From contig CANMDE010000004.1 in NCBI GenBank assembly GCA_947496535.1, positions 1 to 64,000 on the forward strand: DNA of 64,000 bases, written 5' to 3'. The notes beneath the pieces are model-generated. The model did not search any database. It was not told the DNA's origin and saw only the letters and a program-made list of their open reading frames with translations. The position numbers and the translations under genes were made by a program. The stretch comes from an uncultured Paracoccaceae bacterium (GTDB lineage Bacteria > Pseudomonadota > Alphaproteobacteria > Rhodobacterales > Rhodobacteraceae). The number at the start of each line of letters is the position of its first letter. Position 1 is the stretch's first letter. Positions 35,010 to 43,201 of the stretch are shown piece after piece.

Positions 35010-35654
35010 ATGTTCGATATTAGTGAACTTGTTGCAGCACTGGGAAGCGATCCTCAAGGAATGCTGCGCAATGTGCTTCGTATATTTCATTTTCTGGGGC
35101 TTGCCCTTGGCCTTGGCGCGGCAACGGTCATGGATATCATCATCCTGCGGCTGTTTCTGGGCCAACCGCTCACCCATCAAACCTGCGATGTGTTCGCTGT
35201 TTGCGCCACTGTCGTGAACCGTGGACTGCTGCTGTTGTGGGTGACCGGTATTGGGTTCCTGCTGTTTTACGCTGCATTTGAACCCGTCAAACTCGGCAAC
35301 GAAAAGGTCTGGGCCAAAATGGCCATCGTGGCCGTGCTAAGCCTCAACGGCGTCTTCATCCACAAGGTGATCCTGCCCTTCGTCATGTCGCAAGGCGGCG
35401 AAATGATGCTCTATGGGCTGTCACGGCTCAAACAGCACCTCTTTCTGACGTCCGGCGTTCTTTCGGCGGTGTCTTGGTATGGGCCACTGATGATCGCGAA
35501 TATCTCGCATCTTAACTTTCAGGTACCGGCCGAGCAGATACTTATTGTTTATGCGCTGGTTTTGATATGCGCATGGGTTGTTGGGCATATCTTATTGCTG
35601 ATGCGTAATTTCCGCGGTTTGCATCTGTTCGAACGTCCGCGCAGGCACTTCTGA
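35010..35654 (+). CDS. integral membrane protein of unknown function
   Basis: A 214-residue protein with about five hydrophobic segments (near 22-45, 62-85, 103-120, 140-160 and 175-198) and a basic C-terminus (RNFRGLHLFERPRRHF). It contains His residues in or near helices (FHFLGLALGLG, IHKVILPF, HLFLTSG), which could suggest haem or metal binding, but I do not recognise the family. ATG 35010 has AAGGCG upstream; an in-frame TTG at 34980 has no support. No operon partner. Confidence 0.75.
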   Translation: MFDISELVAALGSDPQGMLRNVLRIFHFLGLALGLGAATVMDIIILRLFLGQPLTHQTCDVFAVCATVVNRGLLLLWVTGIGFLLFYAAFEPVKLGNEKVWAKMAIVAVLSLNGVFIHKVILPFVMSQGGEMMLYGLSRLKQHLFLTSGVLSAVSWYGPLMIANISHLNFQVPAEQILIVYALVLICAWVVGHILLLMRNFRGLHLFERPRRHF

Positions 35655-35705
35655 AACAAAATTACCAAAAACTGCCCCTAGGCGACATTTTCTCCAATCA
35701 CCCTG

Positions 35706-35734
35706 TTGACCCTCCTTTCGGGTCACATTAATGT
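35706..35734 (+). promoter_or_regulatory. ilv leader promoter
   Basis: A -35 element TTGACC (35706-35711) and a -10 element TAATGT (35729-35734) are separated by exactly 17 bases. The start site would be near 35741, about 16 bases before the leader peptide ATG, leaving room for its AAAGGA ribosome site. Confidence 0.75.
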
Positions 35735-35756
35735 CGTCACACACAAAGGAACTCTG

Positions 35757-35807
35757 ATGAACAACGTCGTGCTAGTAGTGGTGAAGAAGATGCGCATGGG
35801 CCGGTAA
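35757..35807 (+). CDS. ilvL: ilv attenuator leader peptide
   Basis: A 16-residue peptide, MNNVVLVVVKKMRMGR, with five Val and one Leu codon in six consecutive positions (4-9). AAAGGA lies seven bases before the ATG. An intrinsic terminator follows the stop codon by 26 bases and the acetolactate synthase gene by another 47. This is the standard arrangement for ribosome-mediated attenuation by charged Val and Leu tRNA. The name ilvL follows the enteric convention; the sequence is not homologous to the enteric peptide. Confidence 0.85.
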   Translation: MNNVVLVVVKKMRMGR

Positions 35808-35859
35808 CGGTAAGACCATAACGATCCCATGCGCCCCCGACATCATCGGGGGTTTTTTT
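35792..35859 (+). terminator. ilvBN transcription attenuator
   Basis: The terminator is a 7-bp stem (CCCCCGA at 35834-35840, TCGGGGG at 35846-35852) followed by seven T residues. Upstream, 35792-35800 inside the leader peptide gene is a perfect complement of 35826-35834, forming an alternative 9-bp stem that ends where the terminator stem begins. The two stems overlap by only one base, so how they exclude each other is not fully clear from the sequence. Confidence 0.85.
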
Positions 35860-35899
35860 GTGACTGAAGAGAAACCAGAACGCGAAGGACGCGAGAACA

Positions 35900-37651
35900 A
35901 TGACAAAAGCCATGACGGGCGCAAAAATGGTCGTACAAGCTCTGATTGATCAGGGCGTGGACGTCGTCTTTGGATACCCCGGTGGCGCCGTCCTACCGAT
36001 TTACGACGAGATTTTTCAGCAAAACAGCATCAAGCACGTTCTGGTCCGGCACGAACAAGGGGCCGTTCATGCCGCCGAAGGGTACGCGCGGGCCACCGGC
36101 AAACCCGGTGTGGCCCTCGTGACCTCCGGGCCCGGCGCCACCAACGCTGTTACCGGCCTGACCGATGCGTTGATGGACAGCATCCCGCTGATCGTACTGA
36201 CCGGTCAGGTGCCAACTTTCATGATCGGCTCTGATGCCTTTCAGGAAGCCGACACTGTCGGCATCACCCGCCCCTGCACCAAACATAACTGGCTGGTGAA
36301 AGAGACAGACAAACTCGCCACTACGCTGCACGAGGCATTCCATGTTGCGACCTCAGGCCGCCCCGGCCCGGTCCTGATCGACATCCCCAAGGACGTCCAG
36401 TTCGCCACAGGCACATACACCGAGGCGCAGCAGGTCGAAACGCACTACAACCCGCAGGTCAAAGGCGACATGGAAATGATCACCGAACTGGCCCGCGCGA
36501 TGGAGACGGCGAAAAAGCCGGTCTTTTACACGGGCGGCGGCGTAATCAACTCTGGCCCCAAGGCCAGCCAGCTTTTGCGTGAACTGGTGGCTGCAACCGG
36601 CTTTCCCATTACCTCAACCCTGATGGGGCTGGGCTGCTACCCGGCATCGGGTGACAACTGGCTGGGCATGCTGGGTATGCACGGCCTCTACGAGGCCAAC
36701 ATGGCCATGCATGACTGCGACCTGATGATCAATATCGGTGCCCGGTTCGACGACCGGATCACCGGGCGCATCGATGCATTCAGCCCCGGATCAACGAAAG
36801 CGCATATCGATATCGACGCGTCGTCCATCAACAAGGTCATTCACGTGGACATCCCGATCCTTGGTGACGTGGCCCACGTACTAGAGGATCTGCTCAAGGT
36901 CTGGAAAGAACGCGGGGCAAAGACCGACAAGGAAGGCCTCAACAATTGGTGGAGCCAGATCAACGACTGGAGAAAAATTGACTGCTTGAAGTTCAAGCAG
37001 GAGGGCAATGTTATCAAACCACAATATGCCCTTGAACGGCTTGAAGCGCTGACCAAAAAACACGACCGCTATATCTGCACCGAAGTCGGCCAGCATCAAA
37101 TGTGGGCCGCGCAGTATCTGGGCTTTGAAGACCCCAACCGCTGGATGACCTCCGGCGGGCTGGGCACAATGGGCTACGGTTTCCCCGCCTCCATCGGTGT
37201 GCAGATGGGCCATCCCGACGCGCTGGTGATCAACGTCGCGGGCGAAGCGTCTTGGCTGATGAACATGCAGGAAATGGGCACAGCCATGCAATACCGCCTG
37301 CCCGTCAAGCAATTCATCCTCAATAACGAACGTCTGGGCATGGTCCGGCAATGGCAGGAACTGCTGCACGGCGAACGTTATTCATCCAGCTGGTCGGAAA
37401 GCCTACCCGACTTCGTGAAACTGGCCGAAGCGTTCGGGGCCAAGGGCATCCAATGCCACGACCCCGAAACGCTGGACGATGCAATCATGGAGATGATTAC
37501 ATATGACGGCCCGGTCCTGTTCGACTGTCTGGTCGAAAAGCACGAAAACTGCTTCCCGATGATCCCATCCGGCAAGGCACATAATGAGATGTTGCTGGGC
37601 GATGCGGATACATCCGACGCCATTCAGGCCGGTGGGGCGGTGTTGGTGTGA
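35900..37651 (+). CDS. ilvB: acetolactate synthase large (catalytic) subunit
   Basis: Thiamine diphosphate enzyme that condenses two pyruvates, or pyruvate and 2-oxobutyrate, in the first common step of branched-chain amino acid synthesis. The 583 residues have catalytic Glu52 (VRHEQGAVHAAEGYARATGK), the SGPGATNAVTG loop and the C-terminal TPP/Mg domain. The usual GDGS motif of the TPP site reads GEAS (448-451); Glu for Asp is a variant I associate with Rhodobacterales IlvB, and the following NMQEMGTA is intact. ATG 35900 has AAGGA upstream. Expression is probably controlled by the attenuator in front; ilvN follows after 170 bases. Confidence 0.97.
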   Translation: MTKAMTGAKMVVQALIDQGVDVVFGYPGGAVLPIYDEIFQQNSIKHVLVRHEQGAVHAAEGYARATGKPGVALVTSGPGATNAVTGLTDALMDSIPLIVLTGQVPTFMIGSDAFQEADTVGITRPCTKHNWLVKETDKLATTLHEAFHVATSGRPGPVLIDIPKDVQFATGTYTEAQQVETHYNPQVKGDMEMITELARAMETAKKPVFYTGGGVINSGPKASQLLRELVAATGFPITSTLMGLGCYPASGDNWLGMLGMHGLYEANMAMHDCDLMINIGARFDDRITGRIDAFSPGSTKAHIDIDASSINKVIHVDIPILGDVAHVLEDLLKVWKERGAKTDKEGLNNWWSQINDWRKIDCLKFKQEGNVIKPQYALERLEALTKKHDRYICTEVGQHQMWAAQYLGFEDPNRWMTSGGLGTMGYGFPASIGVQMGHPDALVINVAGEASWLMNMQEMGTAMQYRLPVKQFILNNERLGMVRQWQELLHGERYSSSWSESLPDFVKLAEAFGAKGIQCHDPETLDDAIMEMITYDGPVLFDCLVEKHENCFPMIPSGKAHNEMLLGDADTSDAIQAGGAVLV

Positions 37652-37670
37652 TCCGCTTGCAGCAAGTTTC

Positions 37671-37690
37671 ACCCGGCGGCAACGCCGGGT
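37671..37690 (+). other. stem-loop in the ilvB-ilvN spacer
   Basis: A perfect 8-bp stem (37671-37678 with 37683-37690) closes a GCAA tetraloop of the stable GNRA class. There is no T-tract. It sits 20 bases after the ilvB stop and fits an mRNA-stabilising or processing element. The rest of the 170-base spacer shows nothing I can name; a separate ilvN promoter is possible. Confidence 0.6.
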
Positions 37691-37821
37691 CCACGCTGCC
37701 CGTAACACGACAAGGCAAGCCGTCTAACGTAAACAGTCTCTAAACATTCTGCACGTCCGTGCCCGACGTTTTGCCGACACAAGTCCGACCAAAATCCATA
37801 CGCTAAAATCGAAGGTTTCAC

Positions 37822-38388
37822 ATGTCCGCCCTCAAGATCAAAAAAGGCTCCACGAGCCACTCCGCCTACAACCTCCGGCCCAACTATTCGGACACGATCG
37901 AACGGCATACTTTGGCAGTTCTGGTCGAAAACGAACCCGGTGTTCTGGCCCGCGTCATCGGGCTTTTCTCAGGCCGCGGCTACAATATCGACAGCCTGAC
38001 GGTGGCCGAGGTGGATCATCTTGGTCACCGCTCCCGGATCACGATTGTCACGACCGGAACACCTCAGGTGATCGAACAGATCAAGGCGCAGCTGGGCCGG
38101 ATCGTGGACGTTCACAAGGTCAACGATCTGACCGTCGAAGGGCCATCAGTTGAAAGAGAACTGGCGTTATTCAAAGTTGTCGGCACCGGCGATCACAGGA
38201 TCGAGGCAATCCGCCTGGCTGATATATTCAGAGCAAGTGTGGTGGATAGTACTTTGGAATCATTCGTTTTTGAGATCACGGGAACGTCTGAAAAGATCGA
38301 CGCTTTTGCTGAACTGATGCAACCCTTGGGTCTCGAAGAGATCGCCAGAACCGGCATAGCCGCACTTGCGCGCGGCCATGACAGTTGA
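37822..38388 (+). CDS. ilvN: acetolactate synthase small (regulatory) subunit
   Basis: Regulatory subunit that gives valine feedback inhibition to IlvB. In 188 residues it has an N-terminal tail, an ACT domain (about 28-105; RHTLAVLVENEPGVLARVIGLF then GRGYNIDSLTV) and a C-terminal second domain (about 110-185). The PGVLARV glycine and GYNI blocks are typical of IlvN/IlvH. It is the second gene of the attenuated ilv operon. Confidence 0.95.
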   Translation: MSALKIKKGSTSHSAYNLRPNYSDTIERHTLAVLVENEPGVLARVIGLFSGRGYNIDSLTVAEVDHLGHRSRITIVTTGTPQVIEQIKAQLGRIVDVHKVNDLTVEGPSVERELALFKVVGTGDHRIEAIRLADIFRASVVDSTLESFVFEITGTSEKIDAFAELMQPLGLEEIARTGIAALARGHDS

Positions 38389-38427
38389 TCAGGTCAAAGC
38401 TGGCTTGATCGCTGGCACTACGGATTA

Positions 38428-38667
38428 TCAATCATTTCCGATGCTAATGTCGTAGTCGCCCATCTCATCAGCATCAACAAGGCCATCATTATTCTCATCG
38501 ATAATGGAGAATTCAACAGCCGACAAATCAGGCTCAAGAGAGTGGTAGGCCGAAAAGCTCAACCCGCCTGTACTTTGGCTTTCGGTTGATGCCGTCATAT
38601 CCTGCCCGCAAGCGGCCAAAGTCGAAAGAACAATTACTGGCATGCCAAATTTTTTCAACACAGTCAT
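38428..38667 (-). CDS. small EF-hand lipoprotein
   Basis: A 79-residue protein with a lipoprotein signal (LSTLAAC, lipidated Cys near 21) and one EF-hand-like loop, DENNDGLVDADE (about 57-68), close to the C-terminus. GGAGCG precedes the ATG at 38667. It lies on the same strand as another small EF-hand protein gene 260 bases upstream, separated by a strong terminator. Calcium binding is inferred from the loop, whose 1, 3, 5 and 12 positions are Asp, Asn, Asp and Glu. Confidence 0.72.
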   Translation of the reverse strand: MTVLKKFGMPVIVLSTLAACGQDMTASTESQSTGGLSFSAYHSLEPDLSAVEFSIIDENNDGLVDADEMGDYDISIGND

Positions 38668-38802
38668 CGGGCGCTCCTTTTTTGATTTTGCAAAGGCCAC
38701 CAAACAACGTCGTTTGGACGGCCATACAAGTTAAACGGAGCGCCTTCTTTCTTTCGGCCCACCTTAACAAAATTGTGACCCTGGGATACGAGATCAGCCC
38801 AA

Positions 38803-38845
38803 AAAAAACACCCGCCTGGCCGAGAGGAGCCAGACGAGTGTTCAG
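38803..38845 (-). terminator. intrinsic terminator after the EF-hand protein gene
   Basis: On the minus strand a 14-bp stem with two G-U-type positions (AACACTCGTCTGGC with GCCAGGCGGGTGTT) is followed by eight T residues. It lies downstream of the 38927-39178 gene. Confidence 0.85.
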
Positions 38846-38858
38846 GGAAGAGGCCGCA

Positions 38859-38892
38859 GCCCCCGCGCCCGATTGGGGCGCGGCGCGGGGGC
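38859..38892. other. very GC-rich hairpin next to the terminator
   Basis: A perfect 11-bp G/C-only stem (38859-38869 with 38882-38892) and a 12-base loop lie between the EF-hand protein stop and its terminator. On the minus strand the two hairpins follow one another, a tandem that would block both transcription and 3' exonucleases. Confidence 0.6.
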
Positions 38893-38926
38893 GCGTGGCA
38901 ATTAAGTCATCACGAGGGTGATAAAC

Positions 38927-39178
38927 TTAGCCATTTGTTGGCGGCAGGATGCCAGCTTGCTCTGCTACAGCAATCTCATCGGCATCCAGCAGCCCGTCGC
39001 CCGTTGTATCTACGGCGACGAATTCGTCTTCAGTCATCTCAGGCAAGGCTGCCTGCAGCTCGGGAAAGCTATACATACCATCGCCATTCACATCGATTGC
39101 AGCGTCTTGAGCAAATGCAGTGCCTGCGATCATTGCCAAAGCCGCAACCGGGACGATCATTGTTGTTTTACGTGTCAT
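38927..39178 (-). CDS. small secreted EF-hand protein
   Basis: An 83-residue protein with a signal peptide ending at AFAQD (about 23) and two EF-hand loops, DVNGDGMYSFPE (about 28-39) and DTTGDGLLDADE (about 55-66). Both loops have Asp or Asn at positions 1, 3 and 5 and Glu at position 12, so a calcium-binding pair is likely. GAGGAG precedes ATG 39178. No enzymatic domain is present, so a periplasmic calcium buffer or sensor is the best guess. Confidence 0.82.
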   Translation of the reverse strand: MTRKTTMIVPVAALAMIAGTAFAQDAAIDVNGDGMYSFPELQAALPEMTEDEFVAVDTTGDGLLDADEIAVAEQAGILPPTNG

Positions 39179-39564
39179 GTCTTTCTCCTCAACTAGGATG
39201 AAGGCTGTGTGGCCTTCACCAAACAACATGGTTACCCGACCTGCCGCTTTCCACAAGCGCCAGCAAAATTCAAAAAAACCGGCACGTGTGCGCCAATCCG
39301 GTTCCGATTAATGCGCAACGTGACGCTGACATCTGTAATATGAGGTAAATCTGGCGGGGGTTTTCCTACACCCCCTTCGCCTTTTAGCAGAAATTGGCCA
39401 GACAGCCGCTCAATGCGCGATTCAGGCCAAGGCATGCGGCGACGTTTGGGCGGTTTCGGCACCTGAATTTCATCATAGCTATCAAGGCTTTCCATATCAT
39501 CAGATCACTTGCCTATTTTAGCTCTTCAAGCCAAGTTGCCGGCAACAAAACACAGGACAACCAC

Positions 39565-40506
39565 ATGCCGCCTCGCAAGATCATCATCGATACCGATCCA
39601 GGCCAGGATGATGCCATCGCCATCCTGCTGGCCCTTGGCTCGCCTGACGACATCACGCTTCTGGGTATCACGGCAGTGGCAGGCAACGTACCCCTGTCAC
39701 TGACCGAAAAGAACGCGCGGATCGTCTGCGAATTGGCGGGTCGGACAGATATGAAAGTCTTCGCTGGTTGCGATGCACCGCTCAAGCGCAAACTGGTCAC
39801 GGCCGAGCATGTCCACGGAAAAACAGGGCTCGACGGTCCCGTGATGGACGACCCGACAATGCCTTTGCAAGATCAGCACGGCGTCGATTTCCTCATTGAA
39901 ACACTGCGGGCCGAACCATCCGGCAGCGTCACGCTCTGCCCCATCGGTCCATTGACCAACATCGCGGCAGCGTTCCAAAAGGCGCCCGATGTCGTGGAGC
40001 GGGTGCAGGAAATTGTTCTGATGGGCGGCGCCTATTTTCAAGTGGGCAACATCACCCCGGCGGCAGAGTTCAACATCTACGTAGACCCGGAAGCGGCAAA
40101 AATCGTGTTTGGCGCGGGTGTCCCGCTTGTTGTGATGCCGCTGGACGTCACACATAAGGCACTTGCCACGAAATCGCGGGTCGACGCATTCCGCAACATG
40201 AATACAAAAGTCGGCGATATGGTCAGCGCGTGGACAAGTTTTTTCGAACGCTTCGACAAGGAAAAATACGGATCAGCAGGCGCACCGCTGCATGATCCAT
40301 GCACTATCGCCTACCTCATCCAACCTGACTTATTCAAAGGCCGCCACATCAACGTCGAAATCGAAACCACCTCTGATCTGACACTTGGCATGACTGTCGC
40401 TGATTGGTGGCGGGTGACAGATCGTCCGGCCAATGCGACATTCATGAATGATCTGGACGCAGATGGTTTCTTTGCCTTGCTGACGGAACGGCTGGCGCGG
40501 CTGTAA
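39565..40506 (+). CDS. inosine-uridine preferring nucleoside hydrolase
   Basis: Hydrolyses N-glycosidic bonds of ribonucleosides in salvage. The 313 residues begin with the calcium-binding signature DTDPGQDDA (9-17) and include GNVPLSLTEKNA, HGKTGLDGP, LTNIAAAF and HDPCTIAYL, all typical of the IunH family. ATG 39565 is supported by AGGA and by the motif position; sequence upstream in the same frame is not conserved-looking. The exact base preference cannot be told. Confidence 0.93.
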   Translation: MPPRKIIIDTDPGQDDAIAILLALGSPDDITLLGITAVAGNVPLSLTEKNARIVCELAGRTDMKVFAGCDAPLKRKLVTAEHVHGKTGLDGPVMDDPTMPLQDQHGVDFLIETLRAEPSGSVTLCPIGPLTNIAAAFQKAPDVVERVQEIVLMGGAYFQVGNITPAAEFNIYVDPEAAKIVFGAGVPLVVMPLDVTHKALATKSRVDAFRNMNTKVGDMVSAWTSFFERFDKEKYGSAGAPLHDPCTIAYLIQPDLFKGRHINVEIETTSDLTLGMTVADWWRVTDRPANATFMNDLDADGFFALLTERLARL

Positions 40507-40583
40507 TCCGCAGCATGGCGACCTAGATAAAGTGTTAGTTGTGCCGCTGCGCCCGACACCACACCATAATACGGATCGCCAAT

Positions 40584-41996
40584 ATGCAGATCACCTTTGA
40601 CAACAGCTACGCCACCCTGCCCGCCCAGATGTTTACCCGGCTCGACCCGACGCCGGTCACAACCCCCCATCTGATCGCAATCAACGAAGCGCTGGCAGAA
40701 ACACTTTGCCTTCGTATGGGAGATGACCCTGGCGACCCAGAAATCGCACAGGTGTTTGCGGGCAACACTGTCCCCGGAGGTGCGGCACCTTTGGCGCAGG
40801 TCTATGCAGGCCATCAGTTCGGGCAATGGAACCCGCAACTGGGCGATGGCCGCGCGATACTGTTGGGCGAAGTCCTTGGCCCGGATGGGATGCGCCGGGA
40901 TATCCAGCTCAAGGGTGCTGGCCGCACCCCCTACTCTCGCGGCGGTGACGGGCGGGCCTGGCTGGGTCCTGTGCTGCGTGAATATCTGGTCAGCGAGGCC
41001 ATGCATGCCATAGGTGTGCCAACAACCCGCGCCTTGGCGGCGGTGACAACGGGCGAGCCGGTCTACCGCGAAGAGGTCATGCCCGGCGCGGTCCTGACCC
41101 GCGTCGCGCAAAGCCATATCCGCGTGGGCACCTTTCAGTACTTCGCGGCACGACAGGATATCGGCGCGCTCAAGGCCCTGACAGATCATGTCATTGCCAG
41201 ACACTACCCCGACGCCACCGGGCCAGAGGATTTGCTCAACGCGGTCGTCGCCCGCTACGCGGCGCTGATCGCGCAATGGATGGGGCTCGGCTTTATTCAT
41301 GGGGTCATGAACACCGATAATGTTTCGATTGCCGGGGAAACCATCGACTATGGTCCTTGCGCCTTTATGGACATCTATCACCCCGATACTGTTTTTAGCG
41401 CCATTGATCAGTTCGGTCGCTACGCCTATTCAAATCAGCCGGGTATCGGCGGTTGGAACATGGCGCAGTTCGCAACATCCCTGATCCCACTGATGCTTGA
41501 TCAGGACAAAGCCATCGAAACGTTCACAACGGCGGTCAATACCTTCCCTGACCACTACCGGGCGGCCTGGCTGTCTGTCTTCGGGGCGAAAGTCGGCCTG
41601 TCAAAACCGGTTGAGGCTGACCGTAACCTGATCACCGATCTTCTGGCGCTGATGGCCACCGATAGGGCAGATTTCACCAACACCTTTGCCAATTTGGACC
41701 AACCCAACGCCAGAGATCAGTTCATCAACAGGGATGCTTTCGATGAATGGGAAAAACGCTGGAGAACGCGCGAGCCTGACCCCGCGCTTATGGCCAAATC
41801 CAACCCACAAGTGATCCCACGAAATCATCAGGTCGAGGCGGTCATCGCTGCGGGGGTTGCCGGGGATTTCGAACCATTTCATGCGCTTCTATCAGCGGTC
41901 ACAGACCCCTACGCTGATCTAACAGAAGCTCGAAAGAAATATGCCCGCGCACCAAGCAAAGATGAAATGGTCACGCGGACATTCTGTGGAACGTAG
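40584..41996 (+). CDS. selO: protein adenylyltransferase SelO (YdiU)
   Basis: Pseudokinase-fold enzyme that transfers AMP from ATP to Ser, Thr or Tyr of target proteins, linked to the oxidative stress response. In 470 residues it shows GQWNPQLGDGRAILLGE (81-96), the ATP-site Lys110 in QLKGAG, the catalytic-loop analogue HGVMNTDN (239-246) and the metal-binding DYG (255-257). These are the conserved SelO positions. The C-terminus ends FCGT; bacterial SelO has Cys where animal proteins carry selenocysteine. It converges on the cyclophilin genes. Confidence 0.95.
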   Translation: MQITFDNSYATLPAQMFTRLDPTPVTTPHLIAINEALAETLCLRMGDDPGDPEIAQVFAGNTVPGGAAPLAQVYAGHQFGQWNPQLGDGRAILLGEVLGPDGMRRDIQLKGAGRTPYSRGGDGRAWLGPVLREYLVSEAMHAIGVPTTRALAAVTTGEPVYREEVMPGAVLTRVAQSHIRVGTFQYFAARQDIGALKALTDHVIARHYPDATGPEDLLNAVVARYAALIAQWMGLGFIHGVMNTDNVSIAGETIDYGPCAFMDIYHPDTVFSAIDQFGRYAYSNQPGIGGWNMAQFATSLIPLMLDQDKAIETFTTAVNTFPDHYRAAWLSVFGAKVGLSKPVEADRNLITDLLALMATDRADFTNTFANLDQPNARDQFINRDAFDEWEKRWRTREPDPALMAKSNPQVIPRNHQVEAVIAAGVAGDFEPFHALLSAVTDPYADLTEARKKYARAPSKDEMVTRTFCGT

Positions 41997-42025
41997 CGCC
42001 GCCTGGATACCGGACGGCAATCGTC

Positions 42026-42571
42026 TCATTCCGTAACGCGAACTTCGGTCATGACATCAGGTTCGCCGGGCACTGCGCCGCTCTGACCTGCCCCCAGCTT
42101 GATGGCATCGACAACTTCCATGCCTGACGTGACCTCGCCGACCACGGTGTACTGACCGTTCAGGAAGTCTCCGGGCTCAAACATGATGAAAAATTGGCTG
42201 TTGGCCGAATTAGGGTCCTGCGCTCGCGCCATGCCGACTGTGCCGCGTTCGAACGGCGTATCGGAAAACTCTGCCGGGATATCATCCAACGACGAACCGC
42301 CAGTGCCCGCACGGGACAGATCACCACCGGCAACACCATTTTGAACGTCGCCTGTCTGGGCCATGAAGCCTTCGATAACCCGGTGGAACACCACGTTGTT
42401 GTAATCACCTGCCTCGGCGATTGCGGTAATCTGGGCCACATGCAACGGCGCGGTATCTTCAAAAAGGTCAATGACAATGGTGCCGTTGGCTTCACCTGCC
42501 ACATCTATTTCAAGACCTGTGGCCAATGCCGGAGAGGCCGCAACGGCCAGAACTGCTGCCAGTTTATACAT
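42026..42571 (-). CDS. peptidyl-prolyl cis-trans isomerase, cyclophilin type, exported
   Basis: Periplasmic prolyl isomerase of 181 residues with a short signal peptide (MYKLAAVLAVAASPALA). Cyclophilin motifs include VVFHRVIEGFMAQTGD, GTVGMARAQDPNSANSQFFIMF and FLNGQYTVVGEV. Its start lies 8 bases inside the upstream cyclophilin gene. Together they form a cytosolic/periplasmic pair arising from a duplication. Confidence 0.93.
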   Translation of the reverse strand: MYKLAAVLAVAASPALATGLEIDVAGEANGTIVIDLFEDTAPLHVAQITAIAEAGDYNNVVFHRVIEGFMAQTGDVQNGVAGGDLSRAGTGGSSLDDIPAEFSDTPFERGTVGMARAQDPNSANSQFFIMFEPGDFLNGQYTVVGEVTSGMEVVDAIKLGAGQSGAVPGEPDVMTEVRVTE

Positions 42572-43070
42572 CGGCTGCTACCTTTACGCTGATCATACGG
42601 TCGGGGTTCATCGGGGGCTCGCCTTTGTTGATGGCGTCCACATGCTCCATCCCGGAAATCACCTGTCCATAGACGGTGTATTGCCCGTTCAGGAAATCAT
42701 TGTCCTTGAAGTTGATGAAAAACTGACTGTTTGCAGAGTTCGGGTTGGACGAACGCGCGGCACCCAGCGACCCACGTGCATGCGGGATTTTGGAAAATTC
42801 CGCAGGCAGATCAGGCTTGTCCGACCCTCCTGTGCCAGCGCGGCCCAGGTTAAAGTCCTTTTCCATGTTGCCAAAGCTGACATCACCGGTTTGGGCCATA
42901 AAGCCATCAATCACGCGGTGGAAACAAACATTGTCATAGTCACCGGCACGGGCCAGTTCCTTCATGCGGGCGGTGTGTTCCGGGGCCACATCCGGCAACA
43001 ACTCTATGATAACGTCGCCGCCTTTCAGCGTCATGACGATGGTGTTTTCGGGATCTTTGATGTCGGCCAT
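42564..43070 (-). CDS. peptidyl-prolyl cis-trans isomerase, cyclophilin type, cytosolic
   Basis: Cytosolic prolyl isomerase of 168 residues with no signal peptide. It has VCFHRVIDGFMAQTGD, the catalytic Arg in this block, GSLGAARSSNPNSANSQFFINF and DFLNGQYTVYGQV. ATG 43070 has AAGGAG upstream. It overlaps the exported homologue downstream by 8 bases and diverges from pgk. Confidence 0.94.
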   Translation of the reverse strand: MADIKDPENTIVMTLKGGDVIIELLPDVAPEHTARMKELARAGDYDNVCFHRVIDGFMAQTGDVSFGNMEKDFNLGRAGTGGSDKPDLPAEFSKIPHARGSLGAARSSNPNSANSQFFINFKDNDFLNGQYTVYGQVISGMEHVDAINKGEPPMNPDRMISVKVAADV

Positions 43071-43201
43071 GCGGACGCTCCTTCTTTTGTATCGAGCCAT
43101 GACATATGGCGATAAGTCCCAATTGCCAAGTCAGGCCGGTTGACGACACCGACACATTGCCGCAACTAAGCGGTAATCCCCTAATTAACAGGAGGCCGCA
43201 A

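Noticed and set aside
39232..39495. Possible 87-residue minus-strand protein rich in Pro and Arg
   Set aside because: No ribosome site, overlaps the upstream region of the EF-hand gene and antisense to the nucleoside hydrolase leader; not recognisable as a protein family.
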